Shown: positions 35,095 through 43,232 of the stretch, piece after piece
Layout: each line of letters begins with the position of its first letter
Numbering within the stretch: the stretch's first letter is position 1
NCBI GenBank assembly: GCA_002720865.1
Contig: PBIO01000027.1
Coordinates: 1-64,000, forward strand
Source: Halobacteriovorax sp.
GTDB taxonomy: Bacteria > Bdellovibrionota > Bacteriovoracia > Bacteriovoracales > Bacteriovoracaceae
DNA: 64,000 bases
Reading direction: 5' to 3'
Made by a program: the position numbers and the translations under genes
Notes under the pieces: model-generated
What the model saw: only the letters and a program-made list of their open reading frames with translations
Told to the model about the DNA's origin: nothing
Databases searched by the model: none

Positions 35095-36264
35095 GTGAAA
35101 AAATCACTAATTGCCCTATCGATTCTGACTCTTTTAGCTCAATCGGCCTTAGCAACCGATACAAATGGCGACAAAAAAGAAAAGAAGAAAGAAGCTGAAA
35201 AACAAGAGCAAGTAAAAAAAGAAAAAGAAGATGAAGTCGATGAATATGATGAAATCGATGATTTTGATGACCTAGACGCAGAACTTGATGAAGGTCTTGA
35301 AAGTGATTTTCAAATCTCTGTTGATGGTGAAGTAAACGCAAACGCTATGACAGGCTCAAATGACGGAGTTAATTTTTCTGACTCTTATGTTTCATTAAGT
35401 GCTGTTTATAAAAATAAGATCCGCGCCGTTATCACCGCCAAATTAGAAGAGATTTTTAAAGATAATAAGATTGATTTGAATGATGATTTTAGTTTAGGTG
35501 AGTTCATTAAAGAAGCCTATATTGAAATTCGCGAAATCAAAGGTGCTCCAGTTGCCGTAATCGTTGGTAAACAGCCAATTGCTTTTGGTCAAAATGTTCA
35601 GGCCATGCCTATCTTTAATAATAATCCACTTGCTGACCTTCAAGAAATTGATGAAGTCTTTGGATTAACTGTTGAGTTAACAGAAGGTCTATTTGGAATT
35701 TTCGATCAAGCAGAAGTCTCTGTATTTGAATCAAAAGAAGGTGACTTTGAAATTGGAAAAATTGATGGTGTATCAATTCGTTTATCAAAAGCATTAACTG
35801 ACAATTGGCTACTTTCTGTAAGTCATGTTGAGCAAGGTAATAGCCATCTTAACTCTGGAAATGAAAGAAGAACTTCAGTTGGTCTAATCGGTGAAACATC
35901 TGACGGAATGCTAGTTGGATGGGTTGAAGGTATGTATTTTTCAAACAATCCAAAGTATCCAAATTCTTCTTTTGGTATCACGGCAGGTGGAATGATGAGA
36001 GTTCATGAAACTACGGATATCATCGTTGAATATACTTATGTAGAAAAAGAAGTTCATCAAATTGGACTCGGTGCCCGCGTTGCTCTAACACAAAACCTAT
36101 CTCTAGGTGCTGAAGTTAGATATAACGATTACGTAAGCGCAAAAGACGAATTCACTTTTGGTCTTAATATGACTTATACCTTTGGTACAAGTGGACGTGT
36201 ACAAAACCAAACGTCAATCTTTGGCGGTGGTGATGATGATACTGAAGATGATATTTTAGATTAA
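35095..36264 (+). CDS. Porin-like outer-membrane protein with acidic N-terminal segment
   Basis: 389 residues from GTG 35095, chosen because AAGGAG lies ahead and the signal peptide (KKSLIALSILTLLAQSALA) follows at once. After it comes a Lys/Glu block and a very acidic stretch (residues about 45-75), then a beta-barrel whose strands resemble LbtU-type siderophore porins (AVIVGKQPIAFGQNVQAMP). The tail is DDDTEDDILD, after the last strand MTYTFGTS. Likely abundant; the transported substrate is unproven. Confidence 0.75.
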   Translation: MKKSLIALSILTLLAQSALATDTNGDKKEKKKEAEKQEQVKKEKEDEVDEYDEIDDFDDLDAELDEGLESDFQISVDGEVNANAMTGSNDGVNFSDSYVSLSAVYKNKIRAVITAKLEEIFKDNKIDLNDDFSLGEFIKEAYIEIREIKGAPVAVIVGKQPIAFGQNVQAMPIFNNNPLADLQEIDEVFGLTVELTEGLFGIFDQAEVSVFESKEGDFEIGKIDGVSIRLSKALTDNWLLSVSHVEQGNSHLNSGNERRTSVGLIGETSDGMLVGWVEGMYFSNNPKYPNSSFGITAGGMMRVHETTDIIVEYTYVEKEVHQIGLGARVALTQNLSLGAEVRYNDYVSAKDEFTFGLNMTYTFGTSGRVQNQTSIFGGGDDDTEDDILD

Positions 36265-36272
36265 TCTTATAA

Positions 36273-36296
36273 AGGCCCTGCACGACAACAGGGCCT
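36273..36296 (+). other. Intergenic hairpin after the porin-like gene
   Basis: AGGCCCTG pairs with CAGGGCCT around an 8-base loop. No T-run follows, so it is more likely an mRNA 3' stabiliser or partial read-through point before the next gene (36324) than a full terminator. Confidence 0.5.
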
Positions 36297-36323
36297 ATAA
36301 AAATAAAGACGAGAAGAAACGAC

Positions 36324-37868
36324 ATGAGAAAACTATTAAGTGTATTTACATTTTTTATCTTTATGAGTACCGCTGGTATTTCATCTATCGCCGCTGAAGA
36401 GACACACCTCTTTTGGATTGCGGGAAAGTTCCTTAACAAAATTTATACAAACTACGATGTTACCCAGTATATGGAAAGAGCTCTATTAGATGATGCCCAA
36501 AGAGGAAAGCTCTTTAAAGAGGCCGGTGGTGACTATAACCAGTACAAAACCCTGGTTAGAAAATATACGAAGAAATCCTTTGGACCTGCTCTAAAAGTTC
36601 TTATGTACAACAAGATTCTTGAGCATCACGCCACTTTTGGAAAGTCAGTTGGTGAGTGGAAGGCGTTTAGAATCTCTCCTTCAGATTATCATAAAAGAAT
36701 ACAAGATTTAGAGAATAAGGTTTTAAAACCCCTATTAGATAAAAGACTAGGTATTGTTAAATCTAGGGATCAATTCGGTGCTTACTTAATTGAAAATAAC
36801 TTTCCCCACAAAGAAGGTGAATCTAATACTGATGTTTATTTTCGTTGGTATAACGACCAAAAATTTAGACTTAAGCACGAGCTTAGAACTAGTGAGGCCC
36901 AAAGGTATGAGGCCATAGCGGCCATGGGTCATAGAAGAGAACTATATATAAGACCTACTGAGCAAAATGACTTCTTTAAAAGAGTTAAGAGAGAAATTGA
37001 AAGAGACCTTGAAGGGAAAAAGCTCTCTCAAACTGAAGTATCAAATATTTTAAGAAAAAACCCAGACCTAAAAGTTGTCATCAAGGATATACACTATCTA
37101 AGCCTAAACTCTGCTCCTCTTTCAAGAATCCTTGAAGAAAGTGCCCAGAAATTTGAGGAAGCAAAAGCAATTGCTATAAATGGAATAACTCCAAGCTTAT
37201 CTATGCAAAAAATAAATAAGGTTTTAAGCTACGAAGCCTTAGCAGCAAAAATGGCTAAGAAATATAACGATGTTGATAAACTTACTAAAGCTAGCCAAAA
37301 AGCTATGGAAAAGTTTATGGCCACAAGTAATTATAAAGAGATTATGAAGGCCAAGCTCTACGCACTAGCGGCAACTTTAGTTGAGGAAAAAGCAGATAGA
37401 TCTAATATTGCGGCAACCATAACAAATGTCTTAGAAAAAGCTATGGCCGATCTAAAAGTAAAACTTCCAATCAAGGAAACCTATACATCTGACAATGTTA
37501 AGAAGCTTCTCTTTGAAGACCTTATTGTAGTTCATCTTAGAGACTCTATAAAAGAACAGTTAGGGTCAAGGTTTGATGGATACTTGAAAAAAGCTCTTAA
37601 TATGGCCCTTTGGACGATTGAGTTTGATGCAAAGAAAATTGCCATAAATGCCAAGCCTGAAGTCTCTGTTGAACTAAGAGAGTATATGACTTTTGAAACT
37701 CAAAAAAGAATCCAGGATCACCTAAAGATGCTTCAGTTTAAAGAGCTAATGACTGACTTTAGAGAAAATCAACTCAGAAGAAGAATGGAAGGTCTTTTCT
37801 CAGTTGATCTAGATGGAAAAAATCAATTAAACGGAACCAATGCCTTTGACTGGCTTCTTGAAAACTAA
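36324..37868 (+). CDS. Exported helical protein, possibly SurA-N-like
   Basis: 514 residues. Signal peptide cleaved near SIAAEE. The segment FLNKIYTNYDVTQYMERAL has the look of the SurA/PpiD chaperone N-domain (a variant of the 'VNDxVIxxxDV' start), but no parvulin domain is visible. The rest is Lys/Arg/Glu-rich helix. Function not recognised; a periplasmic chaperone-like role is a guess. Convergent with the CpaF-type gene, 4-base overlap. Confidence 0.58.
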   Translation: MRKLLSVFTFFIFMSTAGISSIAAEETHLFWIAGKFLNKIYTNYDVTQYMERALLDDAQRGKLFKEAGGDYNQYKTLVRKYTKKSFGPALKVLMYNKILEHHATFGKSVGEWKAFRISPSDYHKRIQDLENKVLKPLLDKRLGIVKSRDQFGAYLIENNFPHKEGESNTDVYFRWYNDQKFRLKHELRTSEAQRYEAIAAMGHRRELYIRPTEQNDFFKRVKREIERDLEGKKLSQTEVSNILRKNPDLKVVIKDIHYLSLNSAPLSRILEESAQKFEEAKAIAINGITPSLSMQKINKVLSYEALAAKMAKKYNDVDKLTKASQKAMEKFMATSNYKEIMKAKLYALAATLVEEKADRSNIAATITNVLEKAMADLKVKLPIKETYTSDNVKKLLFEDLIVVHLRDSIKEQLGSRFDGYLKKALNMALWTIEFDAKKIAINAKPEVSVELREYMTFETQKRIQDHLKMLQFKELMTDFRENQLRRRMEGLFSVDLDGKNQLNGTNAFDWLLEN

Positions 37869-38995
37869 GAAGCCTTTTTCATAAGTTCTTTCACCCAATC
37901 CGGAGAGATAAAGTTGCTCTTCGGAAATGGAAGCTTATTAACCACAATATCATTAAAGAAACTTGGTACATAATTACAGGGAACCATCTCGCCAGTATAC
38001 TTACCCGTTTCAGGATCTTTACCGGTTTGAACCCACTTAAAAATATCACGAACAATATAATTACCTTTATCATCAAGTCCTAAAATTTCGCTAATATGTG
38101 AAGTTCTTCTTCCTCCATCATGATAACGATTACACTGAACAACTAGCTGCATGGCCGAACCAATCATTTTTCTGATGGCATCTGGAGGGATTTGCGTATC
38201 ACCCATTAGACAAAGAGTTTCTAAACGAGTGCAAGCGTCAAGTGGATTATTCGCGTGAACTGTTCCCATTGAACCATCATGACCTGTGTTCATAACCTGA
38301 ATAAGATCTAGGGCCTCATCTCCTCTAACTTCACCTACAATCATTCGATCAGGTCTAAGTCTCATGGAAGATTGAACGAGGTCTCTAATATCGACTTCTG
38401 TAATTCCCCGAGTAGGGTCTGCTTTTCTCGTGACAAAGTTAACTACATGTTCTGCCTTAACTTGCAGTTCAGCTGAATCTTCAATAATGATTAGTCTCTG
38501 AGTTTTAGGGATTCTTCCCCCTAAAACATTTAGCATCGTGGTTTTACCTGAACCGGTACCACCAGAGACGATTATATTTTTAGAAAGATAAATACATATA
38601 TCTAAAAACCTTGCTCCCATAGCTGAAAGCGAACCAAACTCAATTAAATCTTTTATTCCAAGTTTTTCTTTAGAAAACTTTCTAATTGCTACTGTTGTTC
38701 CATTTTGTGCCATAGGAGGAATCACAACGGCCACCCTTGACCCGTCTGGTAGAGTTGCATCAAGCCTCGGATTATCCGCATCGATTACTCTTCCAACGGA
38801 CTGAGCAATAGCACGCATGGCCGAAACCAGTGCATCTTCATTAGGAAATTGATTGGGAGTCTTGTAGACAAGACCTTTTTGTTCCACAAATACTTCGTGA
38901 GGACCATTAATCATGATCTCTGTGACAGATTCATCTTTTAACAGGTCGCCGATCGGTGCCAACAACCCTTCAATAGCATCATCAAATACACTCAC
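37865..38995 (-). CDS. CpaF/TadA-family secretion ATPase
   Basis: Hexameric ATPase of the type II/IV pilus superfamily. Walker A is SGGTGSGKTT; the Asp box is IIIEDSAEL; VGEVRGDEALDLIQVMNTGHDGS and GTVHANNPLDA complete the core. 376 residues, with the usual N-terminal domain (VTEIMINGPHEVFVE). GTG start, four bases after the cupredoxin-like gene. No TadB/TadC, pilin or secretin gene is adjacent, so its machine must be encoded elsewhere. Confidence 0.9.
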   Translation of the reverse strand: MSVFDDAIEGLLAPIGDLLKDESVTEIMINGPHEVFVEQKGLVYKTPNQFPNEDALVSAMRAIAQSVGRVIDADNPRLDATLPDGSRVAVVIPPMAQNGTTVAIRKFSKEKLGIKDLIEFGSLSAMGARFLDICIYLSKNIIVSGGTGSGKTTMLNVLGGRIPKTQRLIIIEDSAELQVKAEHVVNFVTRKADPTRGITEVDIRDLVQSSMRLRPDRMIVGEVRGDEALDLIQVMNTGHDGSMGTVHANNPLDACTRLETLCLMGDTQIPPDAIRKMIGSAMQLVVQCNRYHDGGRRTSHISEILGLDDKGNYIVRDIFKWVQTGKDPETGKYTGEMVPCNYVPSFFNDIVVNKLPFPKSNFISPDWVKELMKKAS

Positions 38996-38999
38996 TGCT

Positions 39000-39452
39000 C
39001 TAGTACTCCCTTGGCATCCAAACCCGAGCTTTTTCAGGTTTACTAGCTATTTTTCGTTTCACTTTTTCTTCTTTCGTTGGTCTATCAAGAACCGTGATCC
39101 TTCCTTCTATTTTTCCAGTTGGACAATAGAACTTATAAACGCCTGGCTTTTTAAAATAAACTGATCCCTCAGTAATCTCGCCTCGATTGGCGGACATAAA
39201 AAGATCCTTTTCAGGAATGGTAAAGCAGCTTGGGTTCTTATCTTTGCCAGTTAAGAAAAACTTAACCTTCTCCCCTTTGAATACTGAAATTCTTCTTGGG
39301 TAAAAACCTTCTTCTGCTGCAATAATTGAAACTTCTCTCGTTGGAACTGAGAATTTAGTTTTCTTTGCGTAGTAGGAATCTTCTAAGGCCATGGCACGGC
39401 CAAAGACTATCATCCAAGCAAACCCCAATAAAAATAAGACCATGCCTTTCAT
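39000..39452 (-). CDS. Exported cupredoxin-like protein lacking copper ligands
   Basis: 150 residues. Signal peptide, then a cupredoxin-type sandwich: SIIAAEEGFYPRRISVFKGE, KNPSCFTIPEKDLF and GVYKFYCPTGKIEGRITVL. Where copper proteins have His (HxFxxP) and Cys-x2-His...Met, this has Ser/Cys-Phe and YCPTGKIEG, with no His or Met, so copper binding is unlikely. The fold call is by motif spacing. It precedes the CpaF-type gene. Confidence 0.68.
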   Translation of the reverse strand: MKGMVLFLLGFAWMIVFGRAMALEDSYYAKKTKFSVPTREVSIIAAEEGFYPRRISVFKGEKVKFFLTGKDKNPSCFTIPEKDLFMSANRGEITEGSVYFKKPGVYKFYCPTGKIEGRITVLDRPTKEEKVKRKIASKPEKARVWMPREY

Positions 39453-39511
39453 GGTTTTCCCTCCGGTTACTTAAACTTATCGACCGTTTTAAAGGAAAAC
39501 TTTACCGGTAC

Positions 39512-39527
39512 TAATCCCTCGGGATTA
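39512..39527 (-). other. Short hairpin after the exported alpha-crystallin gene
   Basis: TAATCCC and GGGATTA (7-bp arms, 2-base loop) sit just beyond the stop of the 39535 gene in minus orientation. A TACCGGTA palindrome follows. The T-tract is weak, so this is only a possible terminator. Confidence 0.35.
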
Positions 39528-39534
39528 CGAGTTT

Positions 39535-40278
39535 CTAGATAGTTAGATCACCTTCAGACTTAGGTATAGGCTTTAGACCGGGCCTTACTGGAGGTTTTGG
39601 GTTGGGCTTAACTTTTGGAGTTGGAGGCCTCAGGTTCATTTTTTTATCTCTTTTATATAGATCCGCCACTTTCTTCTTGGGAAGCTTAATAAGAATTTCC
39701 CCGGCCTTATTCTCAAATCTAGCCTTATCAGCATCCACATCGCTAGGGACAGGAAAGGTTTTATTTATACTTTGTCTGGATTCAAAGTAATTGGTTCCTT
39801 GAGTAGTCTTTTGCTCCTGCTTTTTTATGATCGTCCCTTTCACAATAATATGATTATTTTCAATTTTTATTTCAAAAGGGGCATCCTCAGGCATGGTCAT
39901 CTTTAGTATTAAAATTCTTTCTTTTGGCGTTTCAAGCCACCGGGAATCCCCATCATCAAGCCCTGCAAAGGGTTTTGCTCTATCGAACATTTTATCAAAA
40001 TTATCGTCGTCAAAAAATTTTTGAAAGGCGCCTGGATCAAAACTTTTTAAGACCTTTTCTACTTCTTTATCCATTTGTTTGAATAAATCACTCTTAAAAT
40101 ATTTTTGGATTAGGGCCCTGTCCGCTTCCATTTGTTCGCGCCACCTTTTGACGGCTTCCTGTTGTTCTTTCTCCCATTCGGCCCGTTGCCTATTAGCCTC
40201 TTCCTGACGCTTTTTAAAATCATCACTTTGGGCGAAACATATTGAAATAGAAATAAATAAAAAAATAAATACTTTCAT
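39535..40278 (-). CDS. Exported small heat-shock (alpha-crystallin) protein
   Basis: 247 residues. It begins with a clear signal peptide (MKVFIFLFISISICFAQS), unlike cytosolic Hsp20 proteins. Residues 20-60 are charged coiled coil. An alpha-crystallin domain follows: RILILKMTMPEDAPFEIKIE, IIVKGTI, and FPVPSDVDADKARFENKAGE leading to ILIKLPK. The C-terminus is Pro/Lys-rich. Predicted periplasmic holdase. It overlaps the upstream Nif3-like gene by four bases. Confidence 0.8.
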   Translation of the reverse strand: MKVFIFLFISISICFAQSDDFKKRQEEANRQRAEWEKEQQEAVKRWREQMEADRALIQKYFKSDLFKQMDKEVEKVLKSFDPGAFQKFFDDDNFDKMFDRAKPFAGLDDGDSRWLETPKERILILKMTMPEDAPFEIKIENNHIIVKGTIIKKQEQKTTQGTNYFESRQSINKTFPVPSDVDADKARFENKAGEILIKLPKKKVADLYKRDKKMNLRPPTPKVKPNPKPPVRPGLKPIPKSEGDLTI

Positions 40279-40586
40279 AGTTCTTCTAACTTTATCACAT
40301 CGTAAGCAGGAGTTTCATAGGGATGAGCTAGTTTAAGGGCTTCAACAACCTTTCTAATCATATCGTCAGCAACTACCATCTCAAGTTTAACTTCCTCTAC
40401 CACCTCGACTTTATTTTCCTCTCCAATATATGGGTTTGCTCCTTTTAATGGTCTAAATTGACCAAAGCCTTTAGTTTCAAAACAGCAATGATCATAATCA
40501 CCAATCTTACCAGCCCCAGCTTCAAACATGGCTTCTTTTACCTGAGCTACTGACTCAAGATTAACAAAGGTAGCTATTTTATACAC
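40275..40586 (-). CDS. YqfO/Nif3 C-terminal-domain-like protein
   Basis: 103 residues, a stand-alone version of the CutA-like insert domain found in YqfO/Nif3 proteins. Signatures are GAGKIGDYDHCCF, FRPLKGANPYIG and HPYETPAYDV. Cytosolic; function of the lone domain is not established. First gene of an apparent four-gene minus-strand unit with the alpha-crystallin protein. Confidence 0.82.
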   Translation of the reverse strand: MYKIATFVNLESVAQVKEAMFEAGAGKIGDYDHCCFETKGFGQFRPLKGANPYIGEENKVEVVEEVKLEMVVADDMIRKVVEALKLAHPYETPAYDVIKLEEL

Positions 40587-40741
40587 CGCAAACTCCTTGA
40601 AATTGCATTCGAAAATACTAACATTTTGGTCAATATTTTGACTAGCCTACTCTAGCTCTATTAAAAACTTACAGCAATTAAATCCTCGTTCTAAACATTA
40701 GACAAAACGACACCGGTAAAGAAAAATTTATTCACAAATTA

Positions 40742-40774
40742 GATGGAATGATTCCATTGGACGGTTAGGCCGTC
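40742..40774 (+). promoter_or_regulatory. Two leader hairpins before the HExxH protein gene
   Basis: TGGAAT-G-ATTCCA and GACGG-TTAGG-CCGTC lie in tandem just ahead of the GGAGGAG ribosome site for 40793. A candidate -35 box TTGACT is at 40638 with TATTAA 15 bases on. They may stabilise the transcript or set its expression level. Confidence 0.35.
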
Positions 40775-40792
40775 ATCACGGAGGAGAAAATC

Positions 40793-41668
40793 ATGAGAAA
40801 AGGACTACTAGCTCTCGCGCTTGCTACTGTACTGTCCGCCCCTGCATTTGCTTGTGACATGCATGGAGACAGCGGTATTGTAGAAAAAAACGATCTTTGG
40901 ATATCAACAGATGCTAAATCGGTAAGCACTATTGATGAGAAGACATTTAACTCAATTCTTGATCGCGTTGAAGAAATCTACGCGCCAATTCTTTCAGAAA
41001 TGGGAAAACAACTTTCAGTTATTAGAAAGTGGGAAGACGGTACGGTTAACGCCTACGCACAACAAACTGGAAATGTTTGGAAAATCTCAATGTTTGGTGG
41101 TTTAGCTCGTCATGAGACAATTACTGCTGACGCTTTTGCACTTGTTGCTTGTCATGAATTAGGACATCACTTAGGTGGTCAACCACGTAAGAAATCTTGG
41201 TTTGGTTCTTCTTGGGCCTCAAACGAAGGTCAGTCTGACTGGTGGGGTAATATGAAGTGTATGAGAAAATTCATGGAAAATGATGACAACATCTCAATCG
41301 CTGGTGATATGCAAATTCCTGAGATCGCAAAAACTAAATGTGATGCTAACTTCTCAGACGCTAACGAAGTAGCTATGTGTTACAGAGGTGCAATGGCAGG
41401 ACTTAGCCTTGGTAACCTTTTCCGTGCTCTACGTAACCTTGATACAGAGCTGAAGTTTGACACTCCAGATCCTAAAGTCGTTACAGCTACTAACCACAAT
41501 CACCCAGCTCCTCAGTGTCGTCTAGATACTTATTTTGCAGGTGCTCTTTGTGATAGAGATGCTTATGCTGACGTAGACGGAACTTCGCATACTAAGAACG
41601 TATGTAACAGAGCCGCTGGAGACGTTGATGGTCTTCGTCCACTATGCTGGTACAAAGTTAAGCAATAA
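40793..41668 (+). CDS. Exported zinc metalloprotease-like protein
   Basis: 291 residues. Signal peptide cut near AFA-CDMH. A zinc motif HELGHH (His near 121) is followed about 25 residues on by SNEGQSDWWGNMKCMR, whose Glu is a plausible third ligand as in M48-like peptidases. The C-terminal third is Cys-rich (disulfides). Codon choice and a strong leader suggest high expression. Peptidase activity and substrate are inferred. Confidence 0.78.
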   Translation: MRKGLLALALATVLSAPAFACDMHGDSGIVEKNDLWISTDAKSVSTIDEKTFNSILDRVEEIYAPILSEMGKQLSVIRKWEDGTVNAYAQQTGNVWKISMFGGLARHETITADAFALVACHELGHHLGGQPRKKSWFGSSWASNEGQSDWWGNMKCMRKFMENDDNISIAGDMQIPEIAKTKCDANFSDANEVAMCYRGAMAGLSLGNLFRALRNLDTELKFDTPDPKVVTATNHNHPAPQCRLDTYFAGALCDRDAYADVDGTSHTKNVCNRAAGDVDGLRPLCWYKVKQ

Positions 41669-41696
41669 AAAAATACTTTTTTAAAGTAGAATAATT

Positions 41697-41723
41697 AAGG
41701 CTCCATTTATGGAGCCTTTTTTT
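41697..41723 (+). terminator. Intrinsic terminator
   Basis: AAGGCTCCAT and ATGGAGCCTT (10-bp arms) followed by a T-run (41717-41723). Ends the metalloprotease-like gene. Confidence 0.9.
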
Positions 41724-41744
41724 GGTTAAAAATCAGAGGTAAAA

Positions 41745-42689
41745 ATGTTTTCTATTCCCTTAATAATTTCTAAATCAATTGAGATCAATAAACCTGCCCC
41801 AGAAGTTTTTGATTACCTTTCAGACTTTAAAAACTGGCAGACCTGGTCCCCATGGATTTGTATGGAACCTAGTTGTCCCGTTAGTTTTGAGGGAAATCCT
41901 ACGGAGCTTGGTCATAGGCAAAGTTGGGATGGTAAGTTTATAGGATCAGGGACGATGTCCCTTATTAAAATTATACCAAACAAAGTACTCTCCTATGACC
42001 TTAGGTTTTTGAAGCCCTGGAAGAGTGAGAGTAAAACACAGTTTGTTTTTGAAGAAACCAGTGCAGGAACAAAGGTCACATGGAATATGCAAGGAAGTCT
42101 GCCTTTCTTTTTATTCTTTTTTAAGAAAATGATGACGGCACTAATCACAATGGACTATGACCGCGGCCTAAACATGCTTAAAGAAGTTCTTGAGACAGGA
42201 AGCACAACCACAAAAACAAGCTATGATGGTGTTACGAGTCAAGATTCATTTCACTATGTGGGAATCAGAAGGACTTGTAAAATGGATGACATGCCAAGTT
42301 CCATGGAAGAAGACTTTCAAACACTTAATAAATTAATAGAAGACGGAAAAATCAAATCCCCCAAACTTGGACTTTCTTTTTATCATAAATACGACTTTGT
42401 AAAAAGCGAGTGCGACTATACTTCGGGCTATATAATAGAGGAACCAGCTATAAACTCAACAGAGTTAAATTTAGTAAGTGGCACGGTAAAATCTCATAAA
42501 GGCCTAAAGGTTAAACATCTTGGTCCCTATAAACATTTAGGAAATGCATGGACAGCGGCGCAAACAATAATGCGAAGTCAAAAAATGAAATGCCAAAAAG
42601 GCATTCACCCCTATGAAATTTATCGATCAATGCCAGGAAAAGTTTTAGATACAGAGATAGAAACAGATATCTACATCCCTGTTAAATAA
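41745..42689 (+). CDS. SRPBCC domain fused to GyrI-like domain
   Basis: 314 residues. The N-terminal SRPBCC/polyketide-cyclase-type domain (SIEINKPAPEVFDYLSDFKN; YDLRFLKPWKSES) has an aromatic pocket. From about residue 160 a GyrI-like small-molecule-binding domain follows (YVGIRRTCKMDDMPSSM; VKHLGPYKHLGNAWTAAQ; DIYIPVK). The domain pair is known among bacterial AraC-effector-like proteins. Ligand unknown. ATG with AGAGG. Confidence 0.8.
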   Translation: MFSIPLIISKSIEINKPAPEVFDYLSDFKNWQTWSPWICMEPSCPVSFEGNPTELGHRQSWDGKFIGSGTMSLIKIIPNKVLSYDLRFLKPWKSESKTQFVFEETSAGTKVTWNMQGSLPFFLFFFKKMMTALITMDYDRGLNMLKEVLETGSTTTKTSYDGVTSQDSFHYVGIRRTCKMDDMPSSMEEDFQTLNKLIEDGKIKSPKLGLSFYHKYDFVKSECDYTSGYIIEEPAINSTELNLVSGTVKSHKGLKVKHLGPYKHLGNAWTAAQTIMRSQKMKCQKGIHPYEIYRSMPGKVLDTEIETDIYIPVK

Positions 42690-42690
42690 A

Positions 42691-42718
42691 AAAAGACCCA
42701 CTTAAAAGTGGGTCCTTT
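42691..42718. terminator. Bidirectional intrinsic terminator
   Basis: GACCCACTT and AAGTGGGTC with a 2-base loop (42695-42714), flanked by an A-run on the left and T-rich bases on the right. It serves both convergent genes; the minus-strand T-run is longer. Confidence 0.88.
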
Positions 42719-42739
42719 ATTTAGAAATTTTAATTTTTC

Positions 42740-43222
42740 TTAGTGGTTATGTCCGCCTGGCCCATGAGCATGCCCATGAGAAAGCTCTTCTTCTGTAGCT
42801 GCTCTAACTTCTTCAACTTTTACATCAAAGTTTAAAGTCTTTCCGGCCATTGGGTGATTACCGTCGATGGAAACATTATCTCCTTCAATCTTAGTAACCT
42901 GAACCACCAATGGACCAACTTCTGTATCAACCTGGAATTGGTCTCCAACATTAAGTGGTTGAGCTGGATCAAAATTTGACTTTGGAACATCCTGAACAAG
43001 CTCGTCACGATATGGTCCGTAACCATCTTCTGGTTTAATACTTACTTTAAGTTCTTCACCCTTTTCTTTTCCTTCTAAGGCCGTTTCTAGTCCTGGGATA
43101 AGATTCCCATGCCCTTGAAGATAAGTTAGTGGATCTTGACCCTCAGAAGAGTCCATAACCGCTCCATCATCACCAGTAAGGGTGTAATGAATAGAGACGA
43201 CACTGTCTTTTGTAATTTTCAT
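42740..43222 (-). CDS. SlyD-type FKBP peptidyl-prolyl isomerase
   Basis: 160 residues, an FKBP fold with an insert-in-flap domain as in SlyD: VSIHYTLTGDDGAVMDSSEG, YLQGHGNLIPGLETAL, EDGYGPYRDELVQDVP and DGNHPMAGKTLNFDVKV. The His-rich tail HGHAHGPGGHNH would bind Ni or other metals. Cytosolic chaperone/isomerase. AAGGA ribosome site; ten bases after the phosphatase gene. Confidence 0.92.
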   Translation of the reverse strand: MKITKDSVVSIHYTLTGDDGAVMDSSEGQDPLTYLQGHGNLIPGLETALEGKEKGEELKVSIKPEDGYGPYRDELVQDVPKSNFDPAQPLNVGDQFQVDTEVGPLVVQVTKIEGDNVSIDGNHPMAGKTLNFDVKVEEVRAATEEELSHGHAHGPGGHNH

Positions 43223-43232
43223 ATATAGTTCC

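Noticed and set aside
35048-35341. 97-residue His/Leu-rich open frame on the minus strand
   Set aside because: Antisense of the acidic, Lys/Glu-rich N-terminus of the porin-like gene; repeats of GAT/GAA read backwards explain its composition.
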